Counted from the first letter of the stretch, positions 25,143 through 32,612 are shown. The stretch: DNA of 32,736 bases from Chloroflexota bacterium (GCA_013204555.1 JABMNO010000001.1:1-32736), one strand, 5' to 3'. A program made the numbers and translations. The notes: a model not told the origin generated them from the letters alone.

Positions 25143-25159
25143 CCAGAACGTCGTTCTGG
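25143..25159 (-). other. Perfect hairpin between the NIL and sulfur-carrier genes
   Basis: CCAGAAC and GTTCTGG form a perfect 7-bp stem with a 3-nt loop in the 77-bp gap, 33 bp ahead of the carrier start. No U-run follows in the direction of transcription, so an mRNA-stability or processing role is more likely than termination. Confidence 0.4.
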
Positions 25160-25187
25160 TGCCGACACGAATTAGATTTTAGTGTTT

Positions 25188-25430
25188 TTAGCCTTCAATG
25201 ACATCGCCGGTGATTGGATCAACCCGCACGCCCTGCTCAAGCGCCCAGTCCACGGCCTTCTTGATCTCTTCCTCTTCTCCCTGAAGTTCCAGGATTACCC
25301 ATCCCGTTTCAGGCCCAACATCGGCTCGACGGATGCTCGTAACAATATCGAACATCGACCCCAGCTTGTATATCAGTGGGCGCCCCACCAGAACTTCCGG
25401 GAATGTGATCTTTACTCGACGGCTGGCCAT
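25188..25430 (-). CDS. NIL-domain protein
   Basis: An 80-residue stand-alone NIL domain (PF09383-type, ferredoxin-like fold): VKITFPEVLVGRPLIYKLGSMFDIVTSIRRADVGPETGWVILELQG, then a helix and the short end VRVDPITGDVIEG. NIL domains occur at the C-terminus of methionine ABC ATPases (MetN) and in archaeal proteins for homocysteine synthesis from aspartate semialdehyde, so a link to sulfur amino acids is established for relatives. Here it lies 57 bp after thrC and 77 bp before the sulfur carrier, all on one strand. It may bind methionine or homocysteine, or act as a partner in sulfur transfer (inference). The ATG has GGAAAT upstream. Confidence 0.85.
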   Translation of the reverse strand: MASRRVKITFPEVLVGRPLIYKLGSMFDIVTSIRRADVGPETGWVILELQGEEEEIKKAVDWALEQGVRVDPITGDVIEG

Positions 25431-25487
25431 TTGTATTTCCAGTTCTTCAGTAATTGGATGCTTAAATAGGTGACAGGGGTCAAATGC

Positions 25488-26720
25488 TCAATTTGAGTTG
25501 GCACCAAGTACCTTTTCCTCGAACGCTTCGACATTTGGTTCGATGTTTATTGGATGTACGCTCGACGCCACCACTTCCTGCGTCTTCAGGCCGTTGCCGG
25601 TTATATAGGCGACTACGGTCTCATCAGGATCAAAGCGGCCCTCTTTCGCCATGCGTTTCAGGGCTGAGATGACTACGCCTCCCGCGGTCTCGGCGAAAAT
25701 TCCTTCGGTCTCGGCGAGAAGAATCATATTTTCTCCTACCTCATCCTCAGGGACGCCGATAGCGGAGCCTCCCGTTTCCTTGAGGATTTTCAATACGTAG
25801 TAGGCATCCGCCGGATTTCCGATTCCCAGAGACTTCGCGACCGTGTCAGGGACCTCGGGTTTCGCATGCATGAGCCCGGAATCGAACGCCTTCACAATTG
25901 GAGAGCAACCGACGGCCTGTGCTCCATGCATGGTAGTACGCACCGCATCAATCAGCCCGATATCGGCAAACTCATTGAAACCTTTCCAGATTTTTGTGAA
26001 AAGGGATCCCGAGGCGAGGGGTGCTACAACGTGATCTGGCGCGCGCCACCCGAGCTGCTCAGCGACCTCGTATGCGAGGGTCTTGGACCCCTCGGAGTAG
26101 TAGGGCCTCATATTGATGTTGACGACTGCCCATGCGTGATTGTCGGCAAGCTCTGAGCAAAGTCTGTTCACATCATCGTAGGAGCCGTTTATGGTCACCA
26201 CGGTTGGCCCGTAAACTGACGCCCCAATGATTTTTCCGTATTCGAGGTTCGCAGGGATAAATACGAGGGTCTCCATCCCTGCCTTCGCTCCATGAGCGGC
26301 GACTGAACCTGCAAGATTGCCTGTGGACGCGCAGGCGAGGGTCTTAAATCCAAACTCAAGAGCCTTGGTGGTTGCGACGGTTACCACGCGGTCTTTGAAA
26401 GAGTACGTGGGATTTACGGCATCATTCTTGAGCCACAAATTGTTGAGGCCAAGCATCTTGCCCAGGTTGTCAGCTTTGAGCAGAGGGGTCATGCCGGTGC
26501 CGAGATTTACTGCGTTCTCTCTAGAGACAGGCAGGAAATCATCATAGCGCCACATGTCCATGGGGCCAGATGAGATCTTTTCTCGGCTGGTGGATTTTCT
26601 AATGGCGTCGTAGTCGTAAGTGACTTCCAATGGGCCAAAACAGAAATCGCAGACGTAGTTCGGCTCAATGGGGTACTCACGTCCGCATTCACGGCAGTGG
26701 AGGGCAGAGGCAAAGGCCAA
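25488..26720 (-). CDS. thrC: Threonine synthase (zinc-ribbon type)
   Basis: A 410-residue fold-type II PLP enzyme converting O-phosphohomoserine to threonine. An N-terminal zinc ribbon (Cys9, Cys12, Cys24, Cys27) precedes the catalytic part. The PLP lysine is in NPTYSFKDR, a conserved ASTGNLAGS loop follows, and the C-terminus has AETAGGVVISALKR and YITGNGLKTQE. The TTG at 26720 has AAGGAG about 9 nt upstream, but the start lies in a potential hairpin formed by two CCCGGG elements. With its neighbours (NIL domain and sulfur carrier) it may instead, or also, use phosphohomoserine for a sulfur-transfer reaction to homocysteine; this is inference. Confidence 0.92.
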   Translation of the reverse strand: MAFASALHCRECGREYPIEPNYVCDFCFGPLEVTYDYDAIRKSTSREKISSGPMDMWRYDDFLPVSRENAVNLGTGMTPLLKADNLGKMLGLNNLWLKNDAVNPTYSFKDRVVTVATTKALEFGFKTLACASTGNLAGSVAAHGAKAGMETLVFIPANLEYGKIIGASVYGPTVVTINGSYDDVNRLCSELADNHAWAVVNINMRPYYSEGSKTLAYEVAEQLGWRAPDHVVAPLASGSLFTKIWKGFNEFADIGLIDAVRTTMHGAQAVGCSPIVKAFDSGLMHAKPEVPDTVAKSLGIGNPADAYYVLKILKETGGSAIGVPEDEVGENMILLAETEGIFAETAGGVVISALKRMAKEGRFDPDETVVAYITGNGLKTQEVVASSVHPINIEPNVEAFEEKVLGANSN

Positions 26721-26894
26721 CCCGGGTCTCCTTAATTATGCCGCTGCTGCCCGGGGGTTCAGTCGGGAGTGACAGCAGCAGCTACATGACGAAGCTCGCT
26801 GATTCACCGGCTGCGGTGCTCAACTCCAGCACACTACACTTAAGCAGGGTATGTCGGGGTCTGTGAGCGCTTATGCAGCAGGAACCTGCATAAG
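26721..26894 (-). promoter_or_regulatory. Structured 5' leader of thrC with start-site palindrome
   Basis: This fills most of the 317-bp gene-free stretch between thrC and the SNase-like gene. Immediately downstream of the minus-strand -10 lies a perfect inverted repeat, CTTATGCAG (26870-26878) and CTGCATAAG (26886-26894) with a 7-nt spacer, placed where transcription should begin. At the other end CCCGGG at 26750-26755 can pair with CCCGGG at 26721-26726, enclosing the Shine-Dalgarno and abutting the TTG. GCTGCTG (26743-26749) can instead pair with CAGCAGC (26773-26779). This suggests operator or leader control of thrC. It does not match a T-box or any riboswitch I recognise. I see no gene in the rest of the gap (26925-27037). 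Confidence 0.45.
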
Positions 26895-26924
26895 ATGTTA
26901 GCAAGAGTGAAATTAGAGCGTCAA
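26895..26924 (-). promoter_or_regulatory. Sigma70-type promoter of the thrC-NIL-carrier operon
   Basis: On the minus strand TTGACG (26924-26919) and TAACAT (26900-26895) are 18 bp apart, a good consensus match. It predicts a leader of about 170 nt before the thrC TTG. Confidence 0.55.
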
Positions 26925-27037
26925 CGCGACCAGAGTGGTTTGGTGGACGTAGAGACTTTCACGGCGCAATAAGAGACCATCAAATCCGACCGGATGGATA
27001 GGGAATTTTACCCCTCAGTCATAACTGACCGCTGATT

Positions 27038-27817
27038 ATGGAAGACGAGCAAAAAAAACCCGGAACCTCGCCCGACGAGGGCGAGCCGCGTGAGCGTGAT
27101 CTCCGCGATGTCTGGACTGCAGAAGACATAGCCGCGGGCTGGCGTCAGAATCTTTCGAAATCATCCCCCGATCCAGAAACTCCTACCGAACCTTGGGATC
27201 AGGCATTTGATGAACTCCCATCAAGGCCGCAAAACGGAGCGTACCCACCCGATGAATATGATCGCCATCGGGAATCTGGCGCGGACTACGGGGCGGCCCG
27301 ATTGGCCGGGGTCAGCAAACTTCTGATCATCCTTGCAGCGATGGCTCTCATAGTTCCGTTGTTCGCCGTACTTTTCGATTCGCCTGGCAGCACTATTCGA
27401 CAGGTCGCCCCGCCGCCTCCACCAAGAGTCACAGCCAGGGTGGTTGAGGTAATAAGTGGCAACACGATCAGGGTTGAGATAGAGGATCAGATCGCCGTAG
27501 TGAGGTACATCGGTGTTGGGATATCTGGACCCAATGACGAATTTCACGCCATCTCAGCAACTGTGAATGAGAGCTGGCTCTCCGGGAAATTCGTGGAGCT
27601 GGAATCTGACTCCCTGGACATCGACCCTGAAGGACGCCTGTTGCGCTACGTCTGGGTTGGCGGTGCAATGGTGAACGCCGCTCTGCTCGCATCGGGACTT
27701 GGTCAGTACGTCGATAACGACGGCAATGATCGCTACGCTCGTCAATTCGGCGAAATCGAGAAAAACGCTCGCAGTCGTCAGCTCGGCATGTGGGACACTG
27801 ACGGCCGCGGCGCCTGA
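27038..27817 (+). CDS. Membrane-anchored SNase-fold protein with degenerate active site
   Basis: A 259-residue protein with three parts. Residues 1-91 form an acidic, proline-rich and presumably disordered N-terminus. One hydrophobic span lies at about 92-113. After a PPPPP linker comes a staphylococcal-nuclease (thermonuclease) fold at 132-253. The fold is clear (VVEVISGNTIRVEI, VVRYIGVG, GKFVELESD, DPEGRLLRYVWVGGAMVNAALLASGLGQY, ARSRQLGMW). The calcium ligands of SNase appear lost: the DGDT motif is SGNT (Asn142 for Asp21) and the IDTPE motif is VGISG (Gly161 and Gly164 for Asp40 and Glu43). Arg156 and Arg200, matching Arg35 and Arg87, remain. It is probably a binding or structural protein rather than a classic nuclease. 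Topology was not predicted by program. Confidence 0.8.
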   Translation: MEDEQKKPGTSPDEGEPRERDLRDVWTAEDIAAGWRQNLSKSSPDPETPTEPWDQAFDELPSRPQNGAYPPDEYDRHRESGADYGAARLAGVSKLLIILAAMALIVPLFAVLFDSPGSTIRQVAPPPPPRVTARVVEVISGNTIRVEIEDQIAVVRYIGVGISGPNDEFHAISATVNESWLSGKFVELESDSLDIDPEGRLLRYVWVGGAMVNAALLASGLGQYVDNDGNDRYARQFGEIEKNARSRQLGMWDTDGRGA

Positions 27818-27829
27818 TTCCAGATCCGC

Positions 27830-27922
27830 TCAGTTTCCATCCTGCAGATTGATCGTGACGACATACACTGCCACCACCACAAATACCGCCAGGAATACCC
27901 AACGGGGATGCGGCGGCCTCAC
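27830..27922 (-). CDS. Candidate 30-residue membrane microprotein
   Basis: A short frame from GTG 27922 to TGA 27830-27832, convergent with the SNase-like gene and divergent from the HAD gene. The product begins with a short basic segment (VRPPHPRW), has one strongly hydrophobic stretch (VFLAVFVVVAVYVVTI) and a short polar tail, NLQDGN: the layout of a single-span small membrane protein. The only SD-like sequence is GGGG about 7 nt upstream, and an upstream in-frame TGA fixes the N-terminus near here. Its existence is supported by composition alone. Confidence 0.4.
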   Translation of the reverse strand: MRPPHPRWVFLAVFVVVAVYVVTINLQDGN

Positions 27923-27949
27923 CAATCAACCCCGGTCAACACACCATCC

Positions 27950-28744
27950 ATGCCTGAACCCCACCGACTCATAGCCTTCGATATCGATGAGACCATAGTG
28001 GGCCCTGATCTCAAAATTCCGCTGTCCCTTTTGTCTGTAGTTTCAGACATGAGATCACGTGGCACAAAATTCACGTTGGCCACAGGAAGAATGCTGCGTT
28101 CGACTCGGGTATTTGCGGAAAAACTAAACATCGATAATGAGATTATCTGTTATCAGGGCGCAGTGACGGCCATGCCATCAGGTCAGATTGTCAGGCAGCG
28201 AACGCTTGAGAATGATGTGGTTCTCGACGTACTTGAGGTTCTTCAGTCGACCAGGGCGCAGATTCTGTCGTTCATGGATGACAGAATTTACAGCACAACC
28301 ACGACTGCCTGGTCGGTCGGCTACGGCCAACGGATGGGCGTAGCGGTAGAACTCGTGAGCGATGTTTCTGAGCTCTACAAGTCGCCGCCGAATTTGCTTT
28401 TGGCTGTGGATGAGCCTGAGCAGACCAGGACATTGGCCGCGGAACTGGGAGCCCAATTTGAGAATAGAGCGATGATTACTCACTCCCGCCCGCAGTTCTG
28501 CGAAGTTGGACCGGTTGGTGCAGGCAAGGAGGTGGCTCTGTCCCAACTGGCCGCCGATATGGGAATCAACCGTGCTGATGTGATCGCATTTGGCGATGGT
28601 CCGGGGGATGCAGAGATGCTCAAATGGGCTGGCGTTGGCGTGGCGGTATCCGCAGGACACCCGGACGCACTGACCGTGGCAGATGTGATTATTGATGGAG
28701 CTCCTGGTGTTGGCGTCGCCGAGTTTTTGCGCGAACTCGATTGA
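27950..28744 (+). CDS. HAD-superfamily phosphatase (Cof-type, HAD-IIB)
   Basis: A 265-residue haloacid-dehalogenase-type phosphatase. Motif I is FDIDETIVGPD with the nucleophilic Asp and the general acid two residues later. Motif II is in LATGR. Motif III Lys is in VGAGKEVALSQLAADMGI, and motif IV is AFGDGPGDAEMLKWAGVGVAV. The cap between motifs II and III is of the C2B type. Substrates of Cof-like enzymes are usually sugar phosphates or nucleotide-derived phosphates. The ATG at 27950 fits the family N-terminus; an in-frame ATG at 27908 would add 14 atypical residues and overlap a minus-strand small frame. It is followed 32 bp later by a ribokinase, so the two may serve one sugar-phosphate pathway. 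Confidence 0.9.
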   Translation: MPEPHRLIAFDIDETIVGPDLKIPLSLLSVVSDMRSRGTKFTLATGRMLRSTRVFAEKLNIDNEIICYQGAVTAMPSGQIVRQRTLENDVVLDVLEVLQSTRAQILSFMDDRIYSTTTTAWSVGYGQRMGVAVELVSDVSELYKSPPNLLLAVDEPEQTRTLAAELGAQFENRAMITHSRPQFCEVGPVGAGKEVALSQLAADMGINRADVIAFGDGPGDAEMLKWAGVGVAVSAGHPDALTVADVIIDGAPGVGVAEFLRELD

Positions 28745-28776
28745 TAGGCCCGAATAAATAGATGCGAGGACCGATA

Positions 28777-29721
28777 TTGAGCGAACCGTCTAAAAAGAAG
28801 ATCGTCGTAGTCGGCGGCATAAACATGGATCTGTTCATTAACGCCGAGCGTTTTCCTTGGCCGGGAGAGACGTTTGAGGGTGATTCCTTCTTCACTGGCG
28901 GCGGCGGGAAAGGCGCAAACCAGGCGATTGCGGCTGCTCAGCTTGCCGGTCCGGGAATCGTAGAGATGGTTGGGAGGGTCGGCGGTGACGCGTTTGGCGT
29001 CGATCTTCTGGCCAATTTGCAGCGTTACGGTGTTGGAACGGATTCGATACTGGCGGTTGAAGCGGAGGCGTCGGGCATTGCCCTCATCTTCATCGACGGG
29101 CAGGGTGAGAATTACGTCTTGCCCGTGTACGGAGCGAACGCAACATGTGGCCAGGAAGAGGTGGAGCGAGGTCGAAAGCTGATGCCAAACGCCTCGGTGT
29201 TGCTAATGCAGCAGGAGATCCCAACCATCGTTTCAAGTGCAATCGCTAAATATGCGCGAGAAGCGGGTGTGACGGTGATTCATGATCCGGCGCCTGTCAG
29301 GGAGTTGCCCGAGGGCTACTTCGAAAACGTTTCGATTCTTGTGCCAAACCAACTTGAGGCTGAGGCGCTCACTGGTATTGGGGTCACGGATGCGACATCA
29401 GCTCGTGAAGCGGCCCACGCAATCCGGGGCACAGCAGTCCCAATTGCCATCGTCAAACTTGGCGCAGACGGGTGCTACGTCGCAGGGGATGGAATTGACG
29501 AATACTTCCCCGGCCATCGGGTGGACGCCATCGCAACGGTTGCCGCGGGGGACGCGTTCGCGGGCGGTCTCGCAACAGGGTTAGCTGAAGGGATGGAACT
29601 GAGGGACGCCGTGCACCTGGCAAATGCGGCTGGAGCGCTAAGTGTGACCAGGGAGGGTGCTCAGGACAGCATGCCCCCTCGGGCCGAAGTACAGGTGTTC
29701 ATGGAAAGCATCGGAAGCTAG
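28777..29721 (+). CDS. rbsK: Ribokinase (PfkB family)
   Basis: A sugar kinase of the PfkB/ribokinase family, about 314 residues. The N-terminal substrate signature is VVVGGINMDLFI and FTGGGGKGANQAIAAAQLAG; the anion hole and catalytic base are in ATVAAGDAFAGGLATGLAEG. VPNQLEAEALTG is the usual middle block. The family phosphorylates ribose or related furanoses and nucleosides; the exact sugar is not provable. The start is placed at TTG 28777 because GAGGA lies six bases before it; an ATG at 28762 in the same frame has no SD. The stop shares CTAG with the convergent pyrD. Confidence 0.9.
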   Translation: MSEPSKKKIVVVGGINMDLFINAERFPWPGETFEGDSFFTGGGGKGANQAIAAAQLAGPGIVEMVGRVGGDAFGVDLLANLQRYGVGTDSILAVEAEASGIALIFIDGQGENYVLPVYGANATCGQEEVERGRKLMPNASVLLMQQEIPTIVSSAIAKYAREAGVTVIHDPAPVRELPEGYFENVSILVPNQLEAEALTGIGVTDATSAREAAHAIRGTAVPIAIVKLGADGCYVAGDGIDEYFPGHRVDAIATVAAGDAFAGGLATGLAEGMELRDAVHLANAAGALSVTREGAQDSMPPRAEVQVFMESIGS

Positions 29722-30698
29722 GACCCGCTCCTCAGGCCCCTTGAGATGGCGCTAGCGACTCCCGGACCTTCGTAGACAAGTGCGGTGTAGATCTGGATGG
29801 CGTCAGCACCTGCCTCCATGACTACTCTCGCGTCCTCGGCATTTGAGATACCGCCGCAACCAATGACGGTTGGCCCGTCGCCCAGATGATTCCTTGCCTG
29901 ACCAACGAGCTCGATGGTTGATTTGAGCAGAGGCTTTCCGCTCAGCCCGCCTTTGCCTACGGCAAGCCCCTGGTGCTCGATAGGGAGCGTGTTCGCCACC
30001 ACGAAGCCATCAGCCCCGCTCTCATGAGCAGCCTGGATCAGCTCAAGAAACGCACCCGTGTCGCTCAATCTTGGCATCTTTACGAAGAGGGGTTTGGATT
30101 TTGAAGAGACCAATGTGTCCAGAAGCTGTTTCAGGCGAACAGGCTCCTGAAAAACCGCGAGGCCAGCGGTATTAGGGCTGCTGATATTAACTTCGATACC
30201 GGCTACGAGCGGTTCCAGGGCAATCAAACACTCTCTGATCGGGTCGTCTTCAGTACCAGAGATGCTGATGAGAGTCCGCCGGGCTGCGGCTGGAGATAGC
30301 TTCGCAAGGCGGGAACGCGCCGGTTCGAGCCCGTGTCCGGGGAAACCAAGGGCATTGACCAGGGCGCCATCTTTGCTTTTCCGGAGCATTCTGGGTTTTG
30401 GGTTTCCCGGGCGAGCATCCAGAGTAATCGTTCCACCAACTACGTATCCAAAACCAACGTCCTGCAGGGAACCCAGCACCTCGCAGTCTTTGTCGAACCC
30501 GGCCGCGATACCAACGGGGTTGGGAATCTCGATTCCCGATAGGACGGTGCGATGGTCACCGCCACTTGGTCGAGAGATAATCCCAAACAGTTTCCAGATT
30601 GGTCTGAACCGAAATGAAACTACGGCAAAGCGATGGGATACTTCCGGTGGAAGCCTGAAAACTATTAGCCGAATCACGTATCGGTATATGAAGCTCAA
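29718..30698 (-). CDS. pyrD: Dihydroorotate dehydrogenase (quinone), class 2
   Basis: A 326-residue FMN enzyme oxidising dihydroorotate to orotate in pyrimidine synthesis. The N-terminal amphipathic helical extension (YRYVIRLIVFRLPPEVSHRF) is the membrane-docking part of class 2. Then come NPVGIAAGFDKD, FGYVVGGTIT, NALGFPGHG, EVNISSPNT with the catalytic Ser of class 2, GGLSGKPL, and the FMN-phosphate site VIGCGGISNAEDARVVMEAGADAIQIYTALVYEGP. The start TTG at 30698 has GAGGGG three to four bases upstream, rather close. TTGA overlaps the end of a possible small upstream frame. No other pyr gene is in the window. Confidence 0.93.
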   Translation of the reverse strand: MSFIYRYVIRLIVFRLPPEVSHRFAVVSFRFRPIWKLFGIISRPSGGDHRTVLSGIEIPNPVGIAAGFDKDCEVLGSLQDVGFGYVVGGTITLDARPGNPKPRMLRKSKDGALVNALGFPGHGLEPARSRLAKLSPAAARRTLISISGTEDDPIRECLIALEPLVAGIEVNISSPNTAGLAVFQEPVRLKQLLDTLVSSKSKPLFVKMPRLSDTGAFLELIQAAHESGADGFVVANTLPIEHQGLAVGKGGLSGKPLLKSTIELVGQARNHLGDGPTVIGCGGISNAEDARVVMEAGADAIQIYTALVYEGPGVASAISRGLRSGS

Positions 30699-30826
30699 TG
30701 TCCCCTCAAATACGTAGTAGTCGCGGTGGCACGGTTGTTGTCGTCATCAATCAACACTACGATGACTTTACCGGTGCGTGACACCGGCTGCAGAATCAAA
30801 CTGGGTAGAAGGTAACCATCCCGCAT
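30695..30826 (-). CDS. Candidate 43-residue protein upstream of pyrD
   Basis: A small frame from ATG 30826 to a TGA that overlaps the pyrD TTG by four bases (TTGA), the same coupling seen at aroC-aroK. The product looks protein-like: hydrophobic LLPSLILQPV, then KVIVVLIDDDNNRATATTTYLRG. No SD precedes the ATG, which shares CATG with the start of the divergent gene, so either start could be wrong. A CCGGTG/CACCGG palindrome lies inside (30771-30787). It may be no gene at all but the pyrD leader. Confidence 0.3.
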   Translation of the reverse strand: MRDGYLLPSLILQPVSRTGKVIVVLIDDDNNRATATTTYLRGH

Positions 30827-31580
30827 GGCGTTGAATTTTGAGAGAGGCCGATCAGACAGTCCCCGAGGGCATGCCTTCATCTATTTCACTGATGCCGCAA
30901 GTCCGGGAGCGATCGCCGCAACCTACGCTGTGGTCCTCCCCTTGAGCGTCGACTTTTCGAAGTACATGCCGCCATTCCTGGTTGGGCAGGTGCCAGATAT
31001 GGGCGAGGATGGAATTACTGCTTTCGCATTTCCCCCTGCCCCTGAACCGGTCTCTGATCTCGCCAGTGTGCAGAATATGGCAGATCGCCGGGATGACGAT
31101 CTCATCAACGCCGGCACCGCTTCGCTTACGGATGTGATGCATCTGATGACCGTGGTGGGCGAGATAGTTGAGGAGTACGCCGGGCTGTGCGCTCAGACCG
31201 GCCCCCCGACGTTGGAAGAACGACCAACCGATGAGCTAGAGTCGGGCGATACCGGAGTCGACGACGTTGTGTATGGGTTGATGTCGGAGGCCGACCAGCT
31301 TGGCGAACTTACGAAGCTGGTGGGGCGACTGAGATTCGCCACCGAGGGAGGCGATATCCCAACCGGCGAAGACGCTTCTGCGAGGATCCGATCACTTGGC
31401 CGCAACTTGCCTTCGAACCGCCACATCGACCAGCTGCTTGGAGCCGCGCAGTCTAGCTCTCCCGACGGGGCGAAACTGGCGCAGTTGTATCTCGAGCGCG
31501 CATACAGCCTGCTGCGGGAGGATTACCTGAGAGTGAAGTCGATCGACGACGAGATTGAGGCGACTGGAATCGTCGAATAA
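30825..31580 (+). CDS. Unrecognised soluble protein, 251 aa
   Basis: I do not recognise this protein. The N-terminal ~80 residues look like a conserved fold (RGHAFIYFTDAASPGAIAA, TYAVVLPLSVDFSKYMPPF, then LVGQV), followed by a proline-rich link (AFPPAPEPV). The rest is helical and acidic, with repeated charged segments, and ends in a likely helical bundle (LYLERAYSLLREDYLRVKSIDDEIEA). There is no signal peptide, membrane span, cysteine cluster or catalytic motif. The ATG has AGAAGGT about 11 nt upstream. It is divergent from pyrD and convergent with the dehydratase gene, with only 6 bp between them. Confidence 0.75.
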   Translation: MALNFERGRSDSPRGHAFIYFTDAASPGAIAATYAVVLPLSVDFSKYMPPFLVGQVPDMGEDGITAFAFPPAPEPVSDLASVQNMADRRDDDLINAGTASLTDVMHLMTVVGEIVEEYAGLCAQTGPPTLEERPTDELESGDTGVDDVVYGLMSEADQLGELTKLVGRLRFATEGGDIPTGEDASARIRSLGRNLPSNRHIDQLLGAAQSSSPDGAKLAQLYLERAYSLLREDYLRVKSIDDEIEATGIVE

Positions 31581-31586
31581 CCCTGC

Positions 31587-32555
31587 CTACGCGCCCCGTG
31601 TCCCCACAATCTTCGAGAGATGTGCACGCGAAAGATTAGCTCCGCTCGCAATCACCACAACTCGTTGGCCCTTAATCTTCTCTCGCTGATCTTTCGCGCC
31701 GGCCAGGGCTGCCGCTCCTGCACCTTCCACCAGAGAATGGGTGTGATCCAGATAGTCGGATACTGCATCTTCAATCGCATCCTCGGAAACCAGGATGAAA
31801 TCTTCCAGCAGGTCTCGGAGTATTGTCTGTGGCAGTTCGTACCCGTAGGCCGTCGCGAGGCCTTCGGCACTGGTCTTCATCTCCGCCGCCACCGGCTTGC
31901 CCGCCTTCCACGATAGCTGAGCTGCGGGGGCCGCCTCAGCCTGGACTCCAATGACCCGGGTCGACGGGGAAACCGCAGCGGCAACGATGCACGCTCCGGC
32001 GGCTCCACTTCCTGCTCCGATGGGAGCGAATATCGTGTCGATATCAGAAAGGTCCTCAAAGATCTCAAGAGAGTAGGTCGCCACGCCCGCGATCAGGTCG
32101 GGTTCGTTTGCGGCATCAATGTAGTAGAAGCCGCGTTCTTCGGCGATATTCTTGGCAGCGTCGCGACTCTGATCGTAGTAACTGCCCTCGAAAACGACTT
32201 CCGCGCCGAGGTTCTGCATCGACCGAACTTTGTCCGGGTTGGCCCCAACTGGAACGACGATCACGCATGGTATTTTGTGCGTCCTTGCCGCGTATGCGAT
32301 CGATTGACCATGGTTTCCAGACGATGCACCAACAACGCCGTTGTCGATCAATTCAGGGTCGATCTTCGATAGGAGGTTCAAACCTCCCCGAACCTTAAAA
32401 GCGCCAAGGGTCTGAAAGTTCTCGTGCTTGATCCATACTTCAGCGCCAACGAGTTCATCAAGGGATGGATAGTTGCGCAGCGGCGTGCGGGTTATGTGGC
32501 CCGATATTCGCTTACGGGCATCGTAGACATCAGTAATCGTAGGGCGATCTGGCAA
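31587..32555 (-). CDS. Threonine dehydratase / serine racemase-like PLP enzyme
   Basis: A 322-residue fold-type II PLP enzyme that would deaminate threonine to 2-oxobutanoate, or act on serine. The PLP lysine is in TLGAFKVRGG; ASSGNHGQSIAYAA binds the substrate carboxylate; APIGAGSGAAGACI is the PLP-phosphate glycine loop; EGAGAAALAG and VVIASGANLS complete the pattern. The regulatory ACT-like domain of long biosynthetic IlvA is absent, so it is the short catabolic or racemase type. The start is TTG at 32555 with AGGAG about 9 nt upstream. Its upstream region carries the right copy of the window-end repeat. Confidence 0.9.
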   Translation of the reverse strand: MPDRPTITDVYDARKRISGHITRTPLRNYPSLDELVGAEVWIKHENFQTLGAFKVRGGLNLLSKIDPELIDNGVVGASSGNHGQSIAYAARTHKIPCVIVVPVGANPDKVRSMQNLGAEVVFEGSYYDQSRDAAKNIAEERGFYYIDAANEPDLIAGVATYSLEIFEDLSDIDTIFAPIGAGSGAAGACIVAAAVSPSTRVIGVQAEAAPAAQLSWKAGKPVAAEMKTSAEGLATAYGYELPQTILRDLLEDFILVSEDAIEDAVSDYLDHTHSLVEGAGAAALAGAKDQREKIKGQRVVVIASGANLSRAHLSKIVGTRGA

Positions 32556-32612
32556 TTTGAGCGGCTCCTGAGAATGTCGGTCAGGACTCCATTTTAGGTG
32601 TATTCCTATTTT

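Noticed and set aside
26721..26894. T-box or known riboswitch upstream of thrC
   Set aside because: No T-box sequence (AGGGTGGNACCGCG) and no recognisable SAM or other riboswitch core were found; only unnamed hairpins.
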